Assembly: GCA_023957245.1 (NCBI GenBank)
Contig: JAMLHJ010000006.1
Location: 159,671-223,670, forward strand
Direction of reading: 5' to 3'
DNA: 64,000 bases
Origin: Chitinophagales bacterium
Lineage (GTDB): Bacteria; Bacteroidota; Bacteroidia; Chitinophagales; JADIYW01
A program made the position numbers and the translations under genes. Positions 1-8,635 of the stretch are shown one piece after another. The notes beneath the pieces were generated by a model that made no database searches, was not told the origin of the DNA, and saw only the letters and a list, made by a program, of their open reading frames with translations. Numbering within the stretch: position 1 is the stretch's first letter; each line of letters starts with the position of its first letter.

Positions 1-1
1 A

Positions 2-1738
2 AAGGCAGAAAAGGGATTTGCATTTTCAAAAGACACTTATTTGCAGCATGAATTGGAAGCTTCATTTATTTACGAAGACACTCCAGACCAAGAAAAAGCG
101 ACTGCAGATGTAAAGTCAGACATGGAAAAGTCAGCTCCGATGGATAGACTTATCTGTGGTGATGTGGGTTTTGGGAAAACAGAGGTAGCAGTAAGAGCGG
201 CCTTCAAAGCGGTTACAGATGGCAAACAGGTAGCAGTTTTGGTGCCAACTACAATATTGGCTTGGCAACATTTTAAAACATTTTCCAATCGATTGTCAGA
301 TTTTCCTGTCAAAGTAGATTTTATTAACCGATTTAAGACTGCCAAAGAAAAGAAAAACACTTTGGAAGAATTAGAACAAGGGAAAGTAGATATCATCATC
401 GGCACTCATGCTTTATTAGGCAAAGGGATAAAATTTAAGGATTTAGGTTTGCTTATTATAGATGAAGAACAAAAATTTGGAGTAAGTGCAAAAGAAAAAT
501 TAAAAACACTGTCTTCAAATGTTGATACTTTGACTTTAACAGCAACACCAATACCGAGAACACTGAAATTTTCACTCATGGGTGCAAGAGATTTATCTAA
601 TATCTTGACCCCTCCTACCAATCGCCAACCAGTCACTACTGAAGTTCACCAATATGATACAAAAATCATCAAAGAAGCTATAGAAAATGAAATTTATAGA
701 GGTGGTCAAGTGTTTTTTGTACATAACAAAGTGAAGGATATTGCCGATTTCGCATATCAAATTAAACGATTGGTACCTAATATTGAAGTGCAATTTGCTC
801 ATGGACAAATGGAAGGCGAACAATTGGAAAATAAAATGATGGATTTCATCAATGGAAAATTTGATGTTTTAGTGAGTACAAATATTATTGAATCAGGTCT
901 TGATATTCCAAATGCCAATACCATTATCATTAATAATGCCCATCAATTTGGATTGAGTGACCTACATCAAATGCGTGGAAGAGTTGGACGTTCCAATAAA
1001 AAAGCATTCTGCTATCTCATTAGACCTAAAATGAGTATGCTTTCCACAGAAGCACAAAGGAGGTTACAGACTTTAGAAGAGTTTTCAGACTTGGGGAGTG
1101 GATTCCAAATAGCTATGAGAGATATGGATATTCGAGGAGCTGGTAATATATTGGGCAGTGAACAGAGTGGATTTATTGCAGATATTGGTTTTGATATGTA
1201 CCAAAAGATATTGGAAGAAGCTGTACAAGAATTAAAATACACTGATTTTAAAGATATTTTCCAAGAACAAATCGATAAGCAAACTGAATTTGTGAGAGAT
1301 TGTACCATCGAAACAGATTTGGAAATGCTCATTCCTCAATCTTATGTCAGTAATACTGATGAAAGATTGAAATTATATACTGAATTGGACGAAATAGTTG
1401 ATGAACCAGAACTTGAGGAATATATAGTCAGACTAGAAGATAGATTTGGCAAACTTCCTAAACCTGTTGAAGAATTATTTGATGGATTGCGTATTAGATG
1501 GAAAGCAAAAAAAGCTGGATTTGAACGAATAATTTTAAAATCAGGTAAGCTCAGATGTTATTTTATAGATAATCCAAGCTCTCCTTTTTACGAATCTGCC
1601 TCATTTAGCCATATCATGGCAAATATTCAAAACAATAAAAGAGCAGTATTAAAACAATCTGGAAACAATTTGATACTTATTTTTGAAAGTGTTTGGACAA
1701 TGAATCAAGCTCAAAAATTATTGGATTTTGTGGTATAA
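2..1738 (+). CDS. mfd: Transcription-repair coupling factor Mfd, C-terminal part (5' end outside window)
   Basis: Mfd is a DNA translocase that displaces stalled RNA polymerase and recruits UvrA for repair. The reading frame is open to the left edge, so the gene is 5'-truncated by the window, not broken. About 578 residues remain. They hold the RecG-like helicase motifs in order: Walker A GDVGFGKTE, the DEEQ box (IIDEEQKFG), LTATPIPRTL, and motif VI QMRGRVGR, then the C-terminal D7-like domain. The N-terminal UvrB-like and polymerase-interacting domains must lie upstream of the window. The last codons are altered by an insertion sequence: the gene now ends ...LLDFVV, where the sequence beyond the element shows that it once continued for six more codons. 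The helicase core is intact, so the protein is probably functional. Confidence 0.96.
   Translation, partial: KAEKGFAFSKDTYLQHELEASFIYEDTPDQEKATADVKSDMEKSAPMDRLICGDVGFGKTEVAVRAAFKAVTDGKQVAVLVPTTILAWQHFKTFSNRLSDFPVKVDFINRFKTAKEKKNTLEELEQGKVDIIIGTHALLGKGIKFKDLGLLIIDEEQKFGVSAKEKLKTLSSNVDTLTLTATPIPRTLKFSLMGARDLSNILTPPTNRQPVTTEVHQYDTKIIKEAIENEIYRGGQVFFVHNKVKDIADFAYQIKRLVPNIEVQFAHGQMEGEQLENKMMDFINGKFDVLVSTNIIESGLDIPNANTIIINNAHQFGLSDLHQMRGRVGRSNKKAFCYLIRPKMSMLSTEAQRRLQTLEEFSDLGSGFQIAMRDMDIRGAGNILGSEQSGFIADIGFDMYQKILEEAVQELKYTDFKDIFQEQIDKQTEFVRDCTIETDLEMLIPQSYVSNTDERLKLYTELDEIVDEPELEEYIVRLEDRFGKLPKPVEELFDGLRIRWKAKKAGFERIILKSGKLRCYFIDNPSSPFYESASFSHIMANIQNNKRAVLKQSGNNLILIFESVWTMNQAQKLLDFVV
1724..1731. 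repeat. Left target-site duplication of the insertion sequence
   Basis: GATTTTGT occurs immediately left of the element and again at 2962-2969 immediately right of it. Both copies are in the mfd reading frame (Asp-Phe-Val), so it is the duplicated target of the transposition event. Confidence 0.8.
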
Positions 1739-2961
1739 TGGACAAAATTGATGCTAATTTATAGATGTAGTCTTCTAATGGACAAAATTGATGCTGTTTA
1801 TTTTGGTTATGTTTTTGATTTTAGAGATAGGAACGATTTCTTTGTATTATCTGCTCAAACGGAAACGAGCTCTGCTGGGGAGCAACTCGTCAGGGATATT
1901 GTAGATGACCGACAAAAATGTCTGCTCAAAGGATTGCTACATAAAGTAATCCTTTGATATTTTTTGAGGTCTTTATGCCTTTAAAAACCCATCAATGAAC
2001 TTTCTTTTCCTCTCTATCGACAATCCATTATGATTACGCAATTTGTTCTTTAAATCGGCAAAGTGACCATCAATGGCATTGGTTGTATTAGGGATTTTCA
2101 ATTCAATATATTCGTACCATGTAAACAATCTATTGAGATTATTGCTTAAGCTTCTGTAAGCACTTCTCAGTTTCTTATGAGTGTAAAAAGATTTGTTTGT
2201 GATAGTATTGATTGTTCGTTCGTTTAAAAACGCACTCCATTTTTCCAGCCATAATTGCAATAAGCCTGCGAATGATTCCTTATCTGTTTGCTTCATTAAA
2301 TCAACGACTTGCATTAGTTCCTGCGCAGCTTTTAGCTTTGGCTTCTTGGTAAGGTAACGCCTGATAATTGCAGCCTGATGAAACTGACACATTTGAACAG
2401 GAATACCCTCAAAAGATTGCATTAATCCTTTTCTACCATCGCATACAATTGCTTTTATTGTAAATCCTTTGGATTTAAGCGTTTTGATACCTTCAATATA
2501 CTTTGCGTTGGTTTCTGTTTTCACGTAGTATTTCAATAGGTTTTCTTTGGTGATAGCATCCTTGAATAACATCACTCCAAAACTTCTGCCCCAATAAGTC
2601 GTATCCATCAATACTACAACTTCACGGGATTGTTTCTCAGAAATCAGAACCTCAACTTTATCTAATTTACGCTGAATGGTTTTAATTGAACATCCATATT
2701 GCTCTGCTAATTGAATATAGGTCTGTTTGCCTTTGGTGTATTGTTCCCATAAATCATATTCCTTGATTCGATTTCCTCCTATGAATTGTTTGCCACATAC
2801 ACCACATTTATATCGCTGTTTGCCGTTGATTTGTCCATTTTTCTTAGTAATTGAACTATCGCAATAAAAGCACTTTTTTTATTCATAGACTTTGATTGGT
2901 CGCAAACATAGTCATATCAAAGGTTTCCAACGATTTGAGCATCATTTTTGTCCATTAACCC
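1732..2961 (-). mobile_element. IS256-like insertion sequence, 1.23 kb, inserted in the last codons of mfd
   Basis: The ends form 24-bp terminal inverted repeats starting with GG, with 21 of 24 positions matching by eye (left 1732-1755, right 2938-2961 reversed). The shared core is TAATGGACAAAA. An 8-bp direct repeat, GATTTTGT, lies at both junctions (1724-1731 and 2962-2969). That is the target duplication length known for IS256-type elements. Joining the two flanks restores one mfd reading frame, which confirms the borders. The left end has an extra partial copy of the terminal repeat at 1776-1795, 40 bp inside the first. An inner pair, CCTTTGATAT at 1951-1960 and its complement at 2914-2923, also brackets the transposase. 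A small hairpin (AAAGGATT/AATCCTTT, about 1928-1955) follows the transposase stop. Confidence 0.85.
1973..2886 (-). CDS. IS256-superfamily transposase with N-terminal zinc ribbon (-1 frameshift near the start)
   Basis: MULE/IS256-type DDE transposase of the variant with an N-terminal zinc finger. The main frame shows CFYC and CGVC zinc knuckles, a helix-turn-helix-like stretch (YIQLAEQYGCSIKTIQRKL), the first Asp in LMDTTYWG, the second in VCDGRKG, the family CQFH motif, and a C-terminal AIDGHFADLKNKLRNHNGL block. The third acidic position appears to be Asp rather than the usual Glu. No ATG exists in this frame upstream of the zinc ribbon, and a TAA closes it at 2879-2881. The natural ATG at 2884-2886 is in the neighbouring frame, followed by AAT and a run of seven A. 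One extra A, or a -1 slip on that run, joins them to give about 304 residues. It is either expressed by slippage or recently inactivated. Confidence 0.72.
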
Positions 2962-2994
2962 GATTTTGTTGTAAAATCAGAGGAAGGAAATTAA

Positions 2995-3390
2995 TATTTT
3001 AGATTTTTTGAGATGGCATTATAGCTATTACACAAAAGACACGAAGATATTCTTTGTAAAACTCAGTGCTACTTTGTGAAACTTTGTGGAATAACTTTGC
3101 GTACTTTTCGGTTAAATTGTATTTCTTAGAGCAAAATGTACAAAAAGAGCAGTGTCATTCCTGCGGAAGCAGGAATCTCATGAAAGGTAAAATTAGGTTG
3201 GAGACCCATTCTCATGGGAATGACAAAATAAGAAGATGGGGCTTCGACAACCACCAGCATTTTCACATCTTCACATCTCCAAATCTTAACATTGCTTCAT
3301 TAAACTCCGTGAACTTTGCGTATAACTTAGTGTACTTTGCGGTAAAATTTTGGGCATTTTCACATCTCCAAATCTCCAAATCTTCACTTC
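2995..3390 (+). repeat. Intergenic repeat cluster R1 (no gene seen)
   Basis: This gap holds no convincing ORF. From about 3025 to 3273 it is nearly the same as 36948-37219 in the same orientation. The shared part starts TTACACAAAAGACAC and runs through TTAAATTGTATTTCTTAGAG and a hairpin element at 3153-3225 (TGTCATTCC ... GGAATGACA ends, with ATTCCTGC-GGAA-GCAGGAAT inside) to CAACCACCAGCATTTTCACA. A second module follows (AACTCCGTGAACTTTGCGTA, then ACTTTGCGGT), which recurs at 36871, 63812 and, inverted, at 53460. Confidence 0.8.
3153..3225. repeat. Short palindromic (REP/MITE-like) element, copy 1
   Basis: A 73-bp unit bounded by the 9-bp inverted repeat TGTCATTCC/GGAATGACA. Inside is a perfect hairpin (8-bp arms ATTCCTGC/GCAGGAAT, loop GGAA, 3157-3176). 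A second copy lies at 37096-37170. No protein is encoded. The GTCATTCC...GGAATGAC form is a common type of small dispersed bacterial palindrome. Confidence 0.75.
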
Positions 3391-4341
3391 TCACTCCTTA
3401 GGATAATAAACACTTGTAACACTGCCATATCCTCCCCAAATTCCAGCTCCCCCTTTAATATTGGAACGTACTCGTGTATAAGAACCAAATGGACTTCCTT
3501 GATTACTTAATTCGTTTTCAAGTGTTCGCCAAAATTCATAGTGTACTCTATCAATCATGGATAACTTTACATAACAAGTATCTTTTTTGTTCCAAAAACC
3601 GAATGTATTGAAATCTATTTCTTCATCGCTAAATCTATTGACTCCCAAAGGTACTTGGGTTTCAAATTCTTTTCCATTGCCCATTAAATCATCAAGGACA
3701 GATGGATAATTTTTGGTAAATGCTTCACTGTTTCTACGAGTAAAATATCTATAAAAGTTTCCTATTGTATCTGGATCTTTAATCAATCCTTTCAATTGAA
3801 CAAGTGAGTCGTACTTGGGGCTAGGATGTGGTTCTGTCCATAACTTAGAAAATCCAACAGCATTAGGAATTGTCGTTATTGCGGTCAAAATTTTACCATC
3901 TATTTCTATTCTTAAATTGTAAGTCTTTCCAATTTCACCTACAAAATGACTTTCTAACGGAACAGTATAAACAGATATTTTAGGAACATTAAAACTAGAG
4001 TCCAAAGGCAAACCCAAGAATTGTGCTAAAGCAATTTTCTCTTCTTCAGGTAAAAAATTAATTAAATCTGAAGAATATTCTACTAGTTCTACACTGTCAG
4101 TATCATTACTTACGATAATTTTAGCACCTTTTACAAAATACTTATCTAAATCATTGACATCAAAATCACTAAAATAAGATGAATTTTTAGTGAGAAATAC
4201 ATAAGGAGGTACATCATTTTCAATATATCCTTCAACAACTATCTGATCTTTTGGTGTAGGAAGATTGACAGAAATTTCTTTTTCACAAGAAACTGTTAAT
4301 ATGATTATGAAAATAGACAACAAAAAACTTCTAATACTCAT
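3391..4341 (-). CDS. DUF4249 family lipoprotein
   Basis: A 316-residue exported lipoprotein. The N-terminus is a lipoprotein signal with Cys in LTVSC at about residue 19, followed by the DUF4249 start pattern (EKEISVNLP...QIVVEGYIEN). DUF4249 proteins are found in Bacteroidota beside TonB-dependent receptors, and their exact job is unknown; a surface-exposed partner of the receptor is the usual assumption. Here the gene begins 6 bp after the stop of the receptor gene on the same strand, so the two form one transcription unit with the receptor first. The stop codon lies at the edge of repeat cluster R1. Confidence 0.88.
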   Translation of the reverse strand: MSIRSFLLSIFIIILTVSCEKEISVNLPTPKDQIVVEGYIENDVPPYVFLTKNSSYFSDFDVNDLDKYFVKGAKIIVSNDTDSVELVEYSSDLINFLPEEEKIALAQFLGLPLDSSFNVPKISVYTVPLESHFVGEIGKTYNLRIEIDGKILTAITTIPNAVGFSKLWTEPHPSPKYDSLVQLKGLIKDPDTIGNFYRYFTRRNSEAFTKNYPSVLDDLMGNGKEFETQVPLGVNRFSDEEIDFNTFGFWNKKDTCYVKLSMIDRVHYEFWRTLENELSNQGSPFGSYTRVRSNIKGGAGIWGGYGSVTSVYYPKE

Positions 4342-4347
4342 CTCCTA

Positions 4348-6714
4348 TTAAAATTTAAAATTCCATGTAAATGAAGGAATAATTGGGAATAATGAAACAC
4401 TCACTGCTTTAGTTGTAAGATTGCCCAATAATAAATTTCCTTCTGTTTTGTAATAAATAAAATATGTATTTTTTCTATTGTACACATTATAAATAGAAAA
4501 ATTATATTCCGATTTGAATCTTTTCTCAGGTTTTCTATTAGGTACATAAGTCAATGACAAATCCATACGATGGAACGCTGGAATCTGATATGCATTTCTA
4601 TCACCATAACCTGTAATCAGCATAAAATCAACTATATATTTTTCTATTGGAAGTGTAATTCTATTTCCTGTTGCATAGACCCAAGTTCCTCCAAGTGTCA
4701 ACTTTTTATTGATTTCATAAACCAAATTGATAGAAACATCATGTCGTCTATCATACCTAGCAGGAAATTTATTTCCATAATTCAACATATCAAATTTCCT
4801 CCAAGTATAAGAAAGTGTATAACCAATCCAACCATTAAATTTTCCTTTGGTTTTTTTTGCAAATAGCTCCATTCCATAAGACCAACCCTTCCCGAAGACG
4901 TACCCCATTTCGGTTTCTTCATTCATTTCTTTATAATAATCTTCTGAATATTCTATTTGGTTTTTCATGTCTTTGTAATACAATTCAGCAGAGAATTCGT
5001 AAGCATTATCTTTGAAGTTTCTGAAATAACCCAGAGAATATTGCAAACCTTTCTGAGGTTCTACCCATTTGGAGCTCGGCACCCACATATCAGTCGGAAG
5101 AGTACTATTGGAGCTTGAAACTAAATGGACATATTGATAGTTCATTGAAAATCCAGCTTTGATAGATTGCTCACCATCAATTGCATAACGCATAGCAATC
5201 CTTGGTTCAGGCCCCCACCAAGTCTTGACTGCATCGCCTCTTTTGTACTGAATAGTATCTCCTCCATAAACACCTTTGGGCATGTAACGATAAGGTCCTA
5301 CTTGCTGGAACATACTTAATCTAAATCCTGTACTCAACCTAAATCTGTCACTGATATCCCAATCATCTTGTACATACCAAGCCATTTCATGTGCATATTT
5401 TTTGCCTTCATCGATACTAAAATCTGTATCTCCAGAATTTAATTTACCAGAATTAGGAGTAAAAATATGATAGGTATAATTGTAGCCATACTTCAATTTG
5501 TGTTTGACAGATGCATAATGATCTAAATCAATTTTTGCATTGTAATCTCTAACACCAGATTTTACCAACATCTTAAAATCTAACTGACCAGCGTGAAAGG
5601 CAAATTTGTAATCATTAAATACTAAAGTAGTATTCATAAACAATTTATCACTGAACAAGTGGTTCCATCTCAAAGTTGTTGTCGCATTTCCCCATGGCAT
5701 ACGGACATTTGTCTGATTGACAGTATTGTTATAATTAAATACATCTCTACCAAAATATCCACTCAAAAAGATTCTATCTTTATCCGAAAAGGTATAATTT
5801 GCTTTTAAATTAATGTCATAAAAATTATAATTTGTCCCAGCAAAATCTGTCTTTTTCAATATCGGTTGAGCAATATCGAATGCATAAGTTCGCCTAGCTG
5901 CTATTAAGAAAGAACTCTTATCTTTTTGAATCGGACCTTGAAGTGTCAACCTAGAACTTATCAACCCAATCCCTCCATCTACCTGAAATCTCTTATTATT
6001 TCCTTCTTTCATAGACACATCAATCACTGAAGAAATACGACCACCATAAGCAGCAGGCATGCCTCCTTTGGTCAACGATGCACCTTTAACAGCGTCAGAA
6101 TTAAATACAGAGAAAAAGCCAAACATGTGTCCAGGATTGTAAACAATCGCATCATCTAATAATACTAAGTTTTGATCTGGCCCTCCTCCTCTTACATAGA
6201 TACCAGAATTGCCTTCTCCTGCTGCTTGAACACCAGGCAATAATTGTATCGCTTTAATCACATCAACTTCTCCCATCAGCGCAGGAATAGATTTGATAGT
6301 TTCAATTCCCATATCCACCTTGCCCATATCAGTACTTTTCACATTCTCATCCTTACGCTCTGCTGTTACTACAACTTCAGACAACTCTTGACCTTCTAAA
6401 AGATATATATTTTGCTTGATATTGGCTTTCAAGTCAATCTTTTTCACTTGAGTAGCAAATCCCACATAAGAATAGACTACATCATATTTGCCTTCATTGA
6501 GCTGTATGGAATAAAATCCATAAACATTTGTTGACGCTCCAGTTTTCCGTCCATCGGGATGAGTAACAAAAACATTGGCACCTATCAAGGATTCGCCATT
6601 GCTAGCATCATACACATATCCGCTGATAGTAAACTTCTGATCCTGAGCCCAAATTGATTGATAATTAAGGACAAAAAGAATTATAAAAAATAAATATTTA
6701 CTCAATTTCTTCAC
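4348..6714 (-). CDS. TonB-dependent receptor with carboxypeptidase-like N-terminal domain
   Basis: Outer-membrane active transporter of about 788 residues. In order: a signal peptide ending SIWAQ; a CarboxypepD_reg-like beta-sandwich (FTISGYVYDASNGESLIGANVFV); a plug domain with GIYVRGGGPDQNLVLLDDAIVYNP; and a 22-strand barrel ending in an aromatic residue (SFTWNFKF). The frame is open to an ATG at 6798, but I chose the GTG at 6714. It gives a clean signal peptide (MKKLSKYLFFIILFVLNYQ), and a near-consensus promoter (6731-6759) lies inside the longer version. The substrate cannot be told from sequence. The partner DUF4249 lipoprotein follows directly. Confidence 0.93.
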   Translation of the reverse strand: MKKLSKYLFFIILFVLNYQSIWAQDQKFTISGYVYDASNGESLIGANVFVTHPDGRKTGASTNVYGFYSIQLNEGKYDVVYSYVGFATQVKKIDLKANIKQNIYLLEGQELSEVVVTAERKDENVKSTDMGKVDMGIETIKSIPALMGEVDVIKAIQLLPGVQAAGEGNSGIYVRGGGPDQNLVLLDDAIVYNPGHMFGFFSVFNSDAVKGASLTKGGMPAAYGGRISSVIDVSMKEGNNKRFQVDGGIGLISSRLTLQGPIQKDKSSFLIAARRTYAFDIAQPILKKTDFAGTNYNFYDINLKANYTFSDKDRIFLSGYFGRDVFNYNNTVNQTNVRMPWGNATTTLRWNHLFSDKLFMNTTLVFNDYKFAFHAGQLDFKMLVKSGVRDYNAKIDLDHYASVKHKLKYGYNYTYHIFTPNSGKLNSGDTDFSIDEGKKYAHEMAWYVQDDWDISDRFRLSTGFRLSMFQQVGPYRYMPKGVYGGDTIQYKRGDAVKTWWGPEPRIAMRYAIDGEQSIKAGFSMNYQYVHLVSSSNSTLPTDMWVPSSKWVEPQKGLQYSLGYFRNFKDNAYEFSAELYYKDMKNQIEYSEDYYKEMNEETEMGYVFGKGWSYGMELFAKKTKGKFNGWIGYTLSYTWRKFDMLNYGNKFPARYDRRHDVSINLVYEINKKLTLGGTWVYATGNRITLPIEKYIVDFMLITGYGDRNAYQIPAFHRMDLSLTYVPNRKPEKRFKSEYNFSIYNVYNRKNTYFIYYKTEGNLLLGNLTTKAVSVSLFPIIPSFTWNFKF

Positions 6715-6730
6715 AGTATTAAAATTATCC

Positions 6731-6759
6731 CTAAAGTATTTAAAAACATTGGAACACAA
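6731..6759 (-). promoter_or_regulatory. Promoter of the TonB receptor operon
   Basis: Read on the minus strand: TTG at 6759-6757, 18-bp spacer, then TACTTTAG at 6738-6731, one mismatch from TAnnTTTG. It lies 16 nt before the GTG start at 6714 and supports that start over the ATG at 6798. Confidence 0.55.
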
Positions 6760-6847
6760 ATTAATTAATGATAACATAATCAAGGTAAAAGCAATCATTT
6801 TTTAGCAAAAAGCAAATGAAATATCTATCAGCACTTGATTTATGAAA

Positions 6848-6880
6848 TTGAGTACTATGCTGCTAATTTTTCTATATTTG
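6848..6880 (+). promoter_or_regulatory. Promoter of the methylmalonyl-CoA mutase subunit gene
   Basis: TTG at 6848-6850 and a perfect TATATTTG (TAnnTTTG) at 6873-6880, spacer 22 bp. Only 4 nt separate it from the ATG, so transcription would begin at or very near the start codon. Confidence 0.65.
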
Positions 6881-6884
6881 CAAT

Positions 6885-8606
6885 ATGTCCAACGAAGGTT
6901 TATTTGCAACATTTGGAGAAATTACAGTAGAAGACTGGAAGAATAAGATTATTCAAGATTTAAAAGGGAAAGATTATGACAAAACATTAGTTTGGTCTAG
7001 TCCAGAAAATATTCAAGTTCAACCCTTTTATACTGACAACAAAAAGCCAGCTGCAAAAGATTTTCGAGTTCAGACCAAATGGCAGATTGTTGCTCCTATT
7101 CATACTTCAAATAAAGCCAATACTCAAGCAATAGAAAATCTTGTTGGAGGTGCTACCAATATCCATTTTATAGCAGACAATTCTCAATCAATAGATATTC
7201 AATCACTTACTCAAAATATCGAGATGAGCTATGCTCCTATTTCTTTTGAGAATATGCAATGGAATAAAACGCATCAAAACTATTGGTTGGAAAATAAATC
7301 TTCAAAATCCCATCTAGGCATCAACCCTTTAGCTCAACTCCATTCAGGGCAAAGTACCGAATATGATCTATCTATCATTGATTGGATAAAATATAGAAAT
7401 AGTATTCAAGCTCAATGGGGCGTATTGACAATTGATGGTTCTATTTATAAAAATTCTGGTGGACATTATATTGATGAAATAGCATTTATTATTGCTGCCT
7501 TACAAGAAAATCTCCATCAACTTCATAATCAAGGTATTCCCTCAAATACAATTGGCTCTATTCAAATAAAAACGGCTATTGGTCCAAATTTCTTTTTTGA
7601 AATTGCCAAAATAAAAGTCATCAGGCATCTCGCACAAAAGATTGTCGATGAATATCAAGGAGCAGAAATAAGTATTCTTGCTGAATCTGCTGATATTTAT
7701 AGAAGTAATCTCGATATGGAAACCAATATTTTGAGATTGACAACAGAAGCAATGAGTGCAATTTTGGGAGGAGCAGATGCGGTCATGCTTCATCCTTATG
7801 ACTCGATTGAAGGCAATAGTTTCAGTCAAAGAATTTCTAGAAATATTCAACATTTGCTGATAGAAGAAAGCTATTTTGAAAAGCAATTAAATCCTACATC
7901 TGGAAGTTATTATATTGAGCAATTGATAGAAGATTTAAAAAGACCTTCATGGAATGTATTTTTATCCATTGAAAAGCATCAAGGTTATATTGCTTCTTTT
8001 ATTGGAAAATCTATTCCAGAATTTTTCATATTTAGACATCAACAAACATTGAAAAACAATGTATCTAATAGGGCTACAATTTTATTAGGAGTAAATCAAT
8101 TCCCAAATTTGAATGATGACATTTCAAAGATTCCAGAAGTTAATACTACATCTTTGAACTCAAAAATCCTTCAACCTTTCAGATTGTCTGAACCTTTTGA
8201 AAAATTAAGAATCAGAGTTCAAAAATCAAAAGATAATAATGGTCAACTTCCTAAAGCATTCTTATGGGAATATGGCTCATTAACTATGCGTAAAGCGAGA
8301 TCTACTTTTGCATTTAATTTTTTAGCGGCTGCTGGAATCCCCTCTTACAACAATCACATGCCTGACAATTGGGAAAATACTTTAGAACAAATTCGTCAAG
8401 AAAAACCTGAAATCGTTGTACTATGTAGCGATAATGATAGCTGGGAAGACTTCGTACCTAATGCATTAAAAGATTTGGAAGGTACAAATATCATCACTAT
8501 CCTTGCTGGTAAAAATGATAGTTATCTGGTAGATTTTAATATTTACGAAGGTTGTCAATTATTAAATACGCTTCAAGATATTTTAAATAAATTAGATATA
8601 AAATAA
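6885..8606 (+). CDS. mutA: Methylmalonyl-CoA mutase small (beta) subunit
   Basis: A 573-residue protein of the methylmalonyl-CoA mutase beta-subunit family (start GLFATFGEITVEDWKNKIIQDLKGKDYDKTL). In known heterodimers this subunit supports the catalytic large subunit, which interconverts succinyl-CoA and methylmalonyl-CoA using adenosylcobalamin. The TIM-barrel core is recognisable (ILGGADAVMLHPYD, SGSYYIEQL). The C-terminal Rossmann-like part shows no DxHxxG cobalamin motif, as expected for the non-catalytic subunit. The large subunit, which normally follows directly, is absent: the next gene is on the other strand. It must be elsewhere in the genome for this protein to act as usual. Confidence 0.88.
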   Translation: MSNEGLFATFGEITVEDWKNKIIQDLKGKDYDKTLVWSSPENIQVQPFYTDNKKPAAKDFRVQTKWQIVAPIHTSNKANTQAIENLVGGATNIHFIADNSQSIDIQSLTQNIEMSYAPISFENMQWNKTHQNYWLENKSSKSHLGINPLAQLHSGQSTEYDLSIIDWIKYRNSIQAQWGVLTIDGSIYKNSGGHYIDEIAFIIAALQENLHQLHNQGIPSNTIGSIQIKTAIGPNFFFEIAKIKVIRHLAQKIVDEYQGAEISILAESADIYRSNLDMETNILRLTTEAMSAILGGADAVMLHPYDSIEGNSFSQRISRNIQHLLIEESYFEKQLNPTSGSYYIEQLIEDLKRPSWNVFLSIEKHQGYIASFIGKSIPEFFIFRHQQTLKNNVSNRATILLGVNQFPNLNDDISKIPEVNTTSLNSKILQPFRLSEPFEKLRIRVQKSKDNNGQLPKAFLWEYGSLTMRKARSTFAFNFLAAAGIPSYNNHMPDNWENTLEQIRQEKPEIVVLCSDNDSWEDFVPNALKDLEGTNIITILAGKNDSYLVDFNIYEGCQLLNTLQDILNKLDIK

Positions 8607-8635
8607 CTAATTGATTATAAAATACTTATTGAAAG

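Noticed and set aside
1748..1957. 69-codon ORF inside the left end of the insertion sequence
   Set aside because: It lies within terminal repeat and non-coding IS sequence and has no recognisable protein features.
3025..3400. CRISPR array in the repeat clusters
   Set aside because: Repeats are irregular in length, order and orientation, without unique spacers of constant size, and no cas genes are present.
3066..3401. 111-codon ORF in repeat cluster R1
   Set aside because: It is made entirely of intergenic repeat modules that recur elsewhere in other frames and orientations.
6715..6798. Longer TonB receptor start at the ATG at 6798
   Set aside because: The promoter lies inside it and it would bury the signal peptide; the GTG at 6714 fits better.
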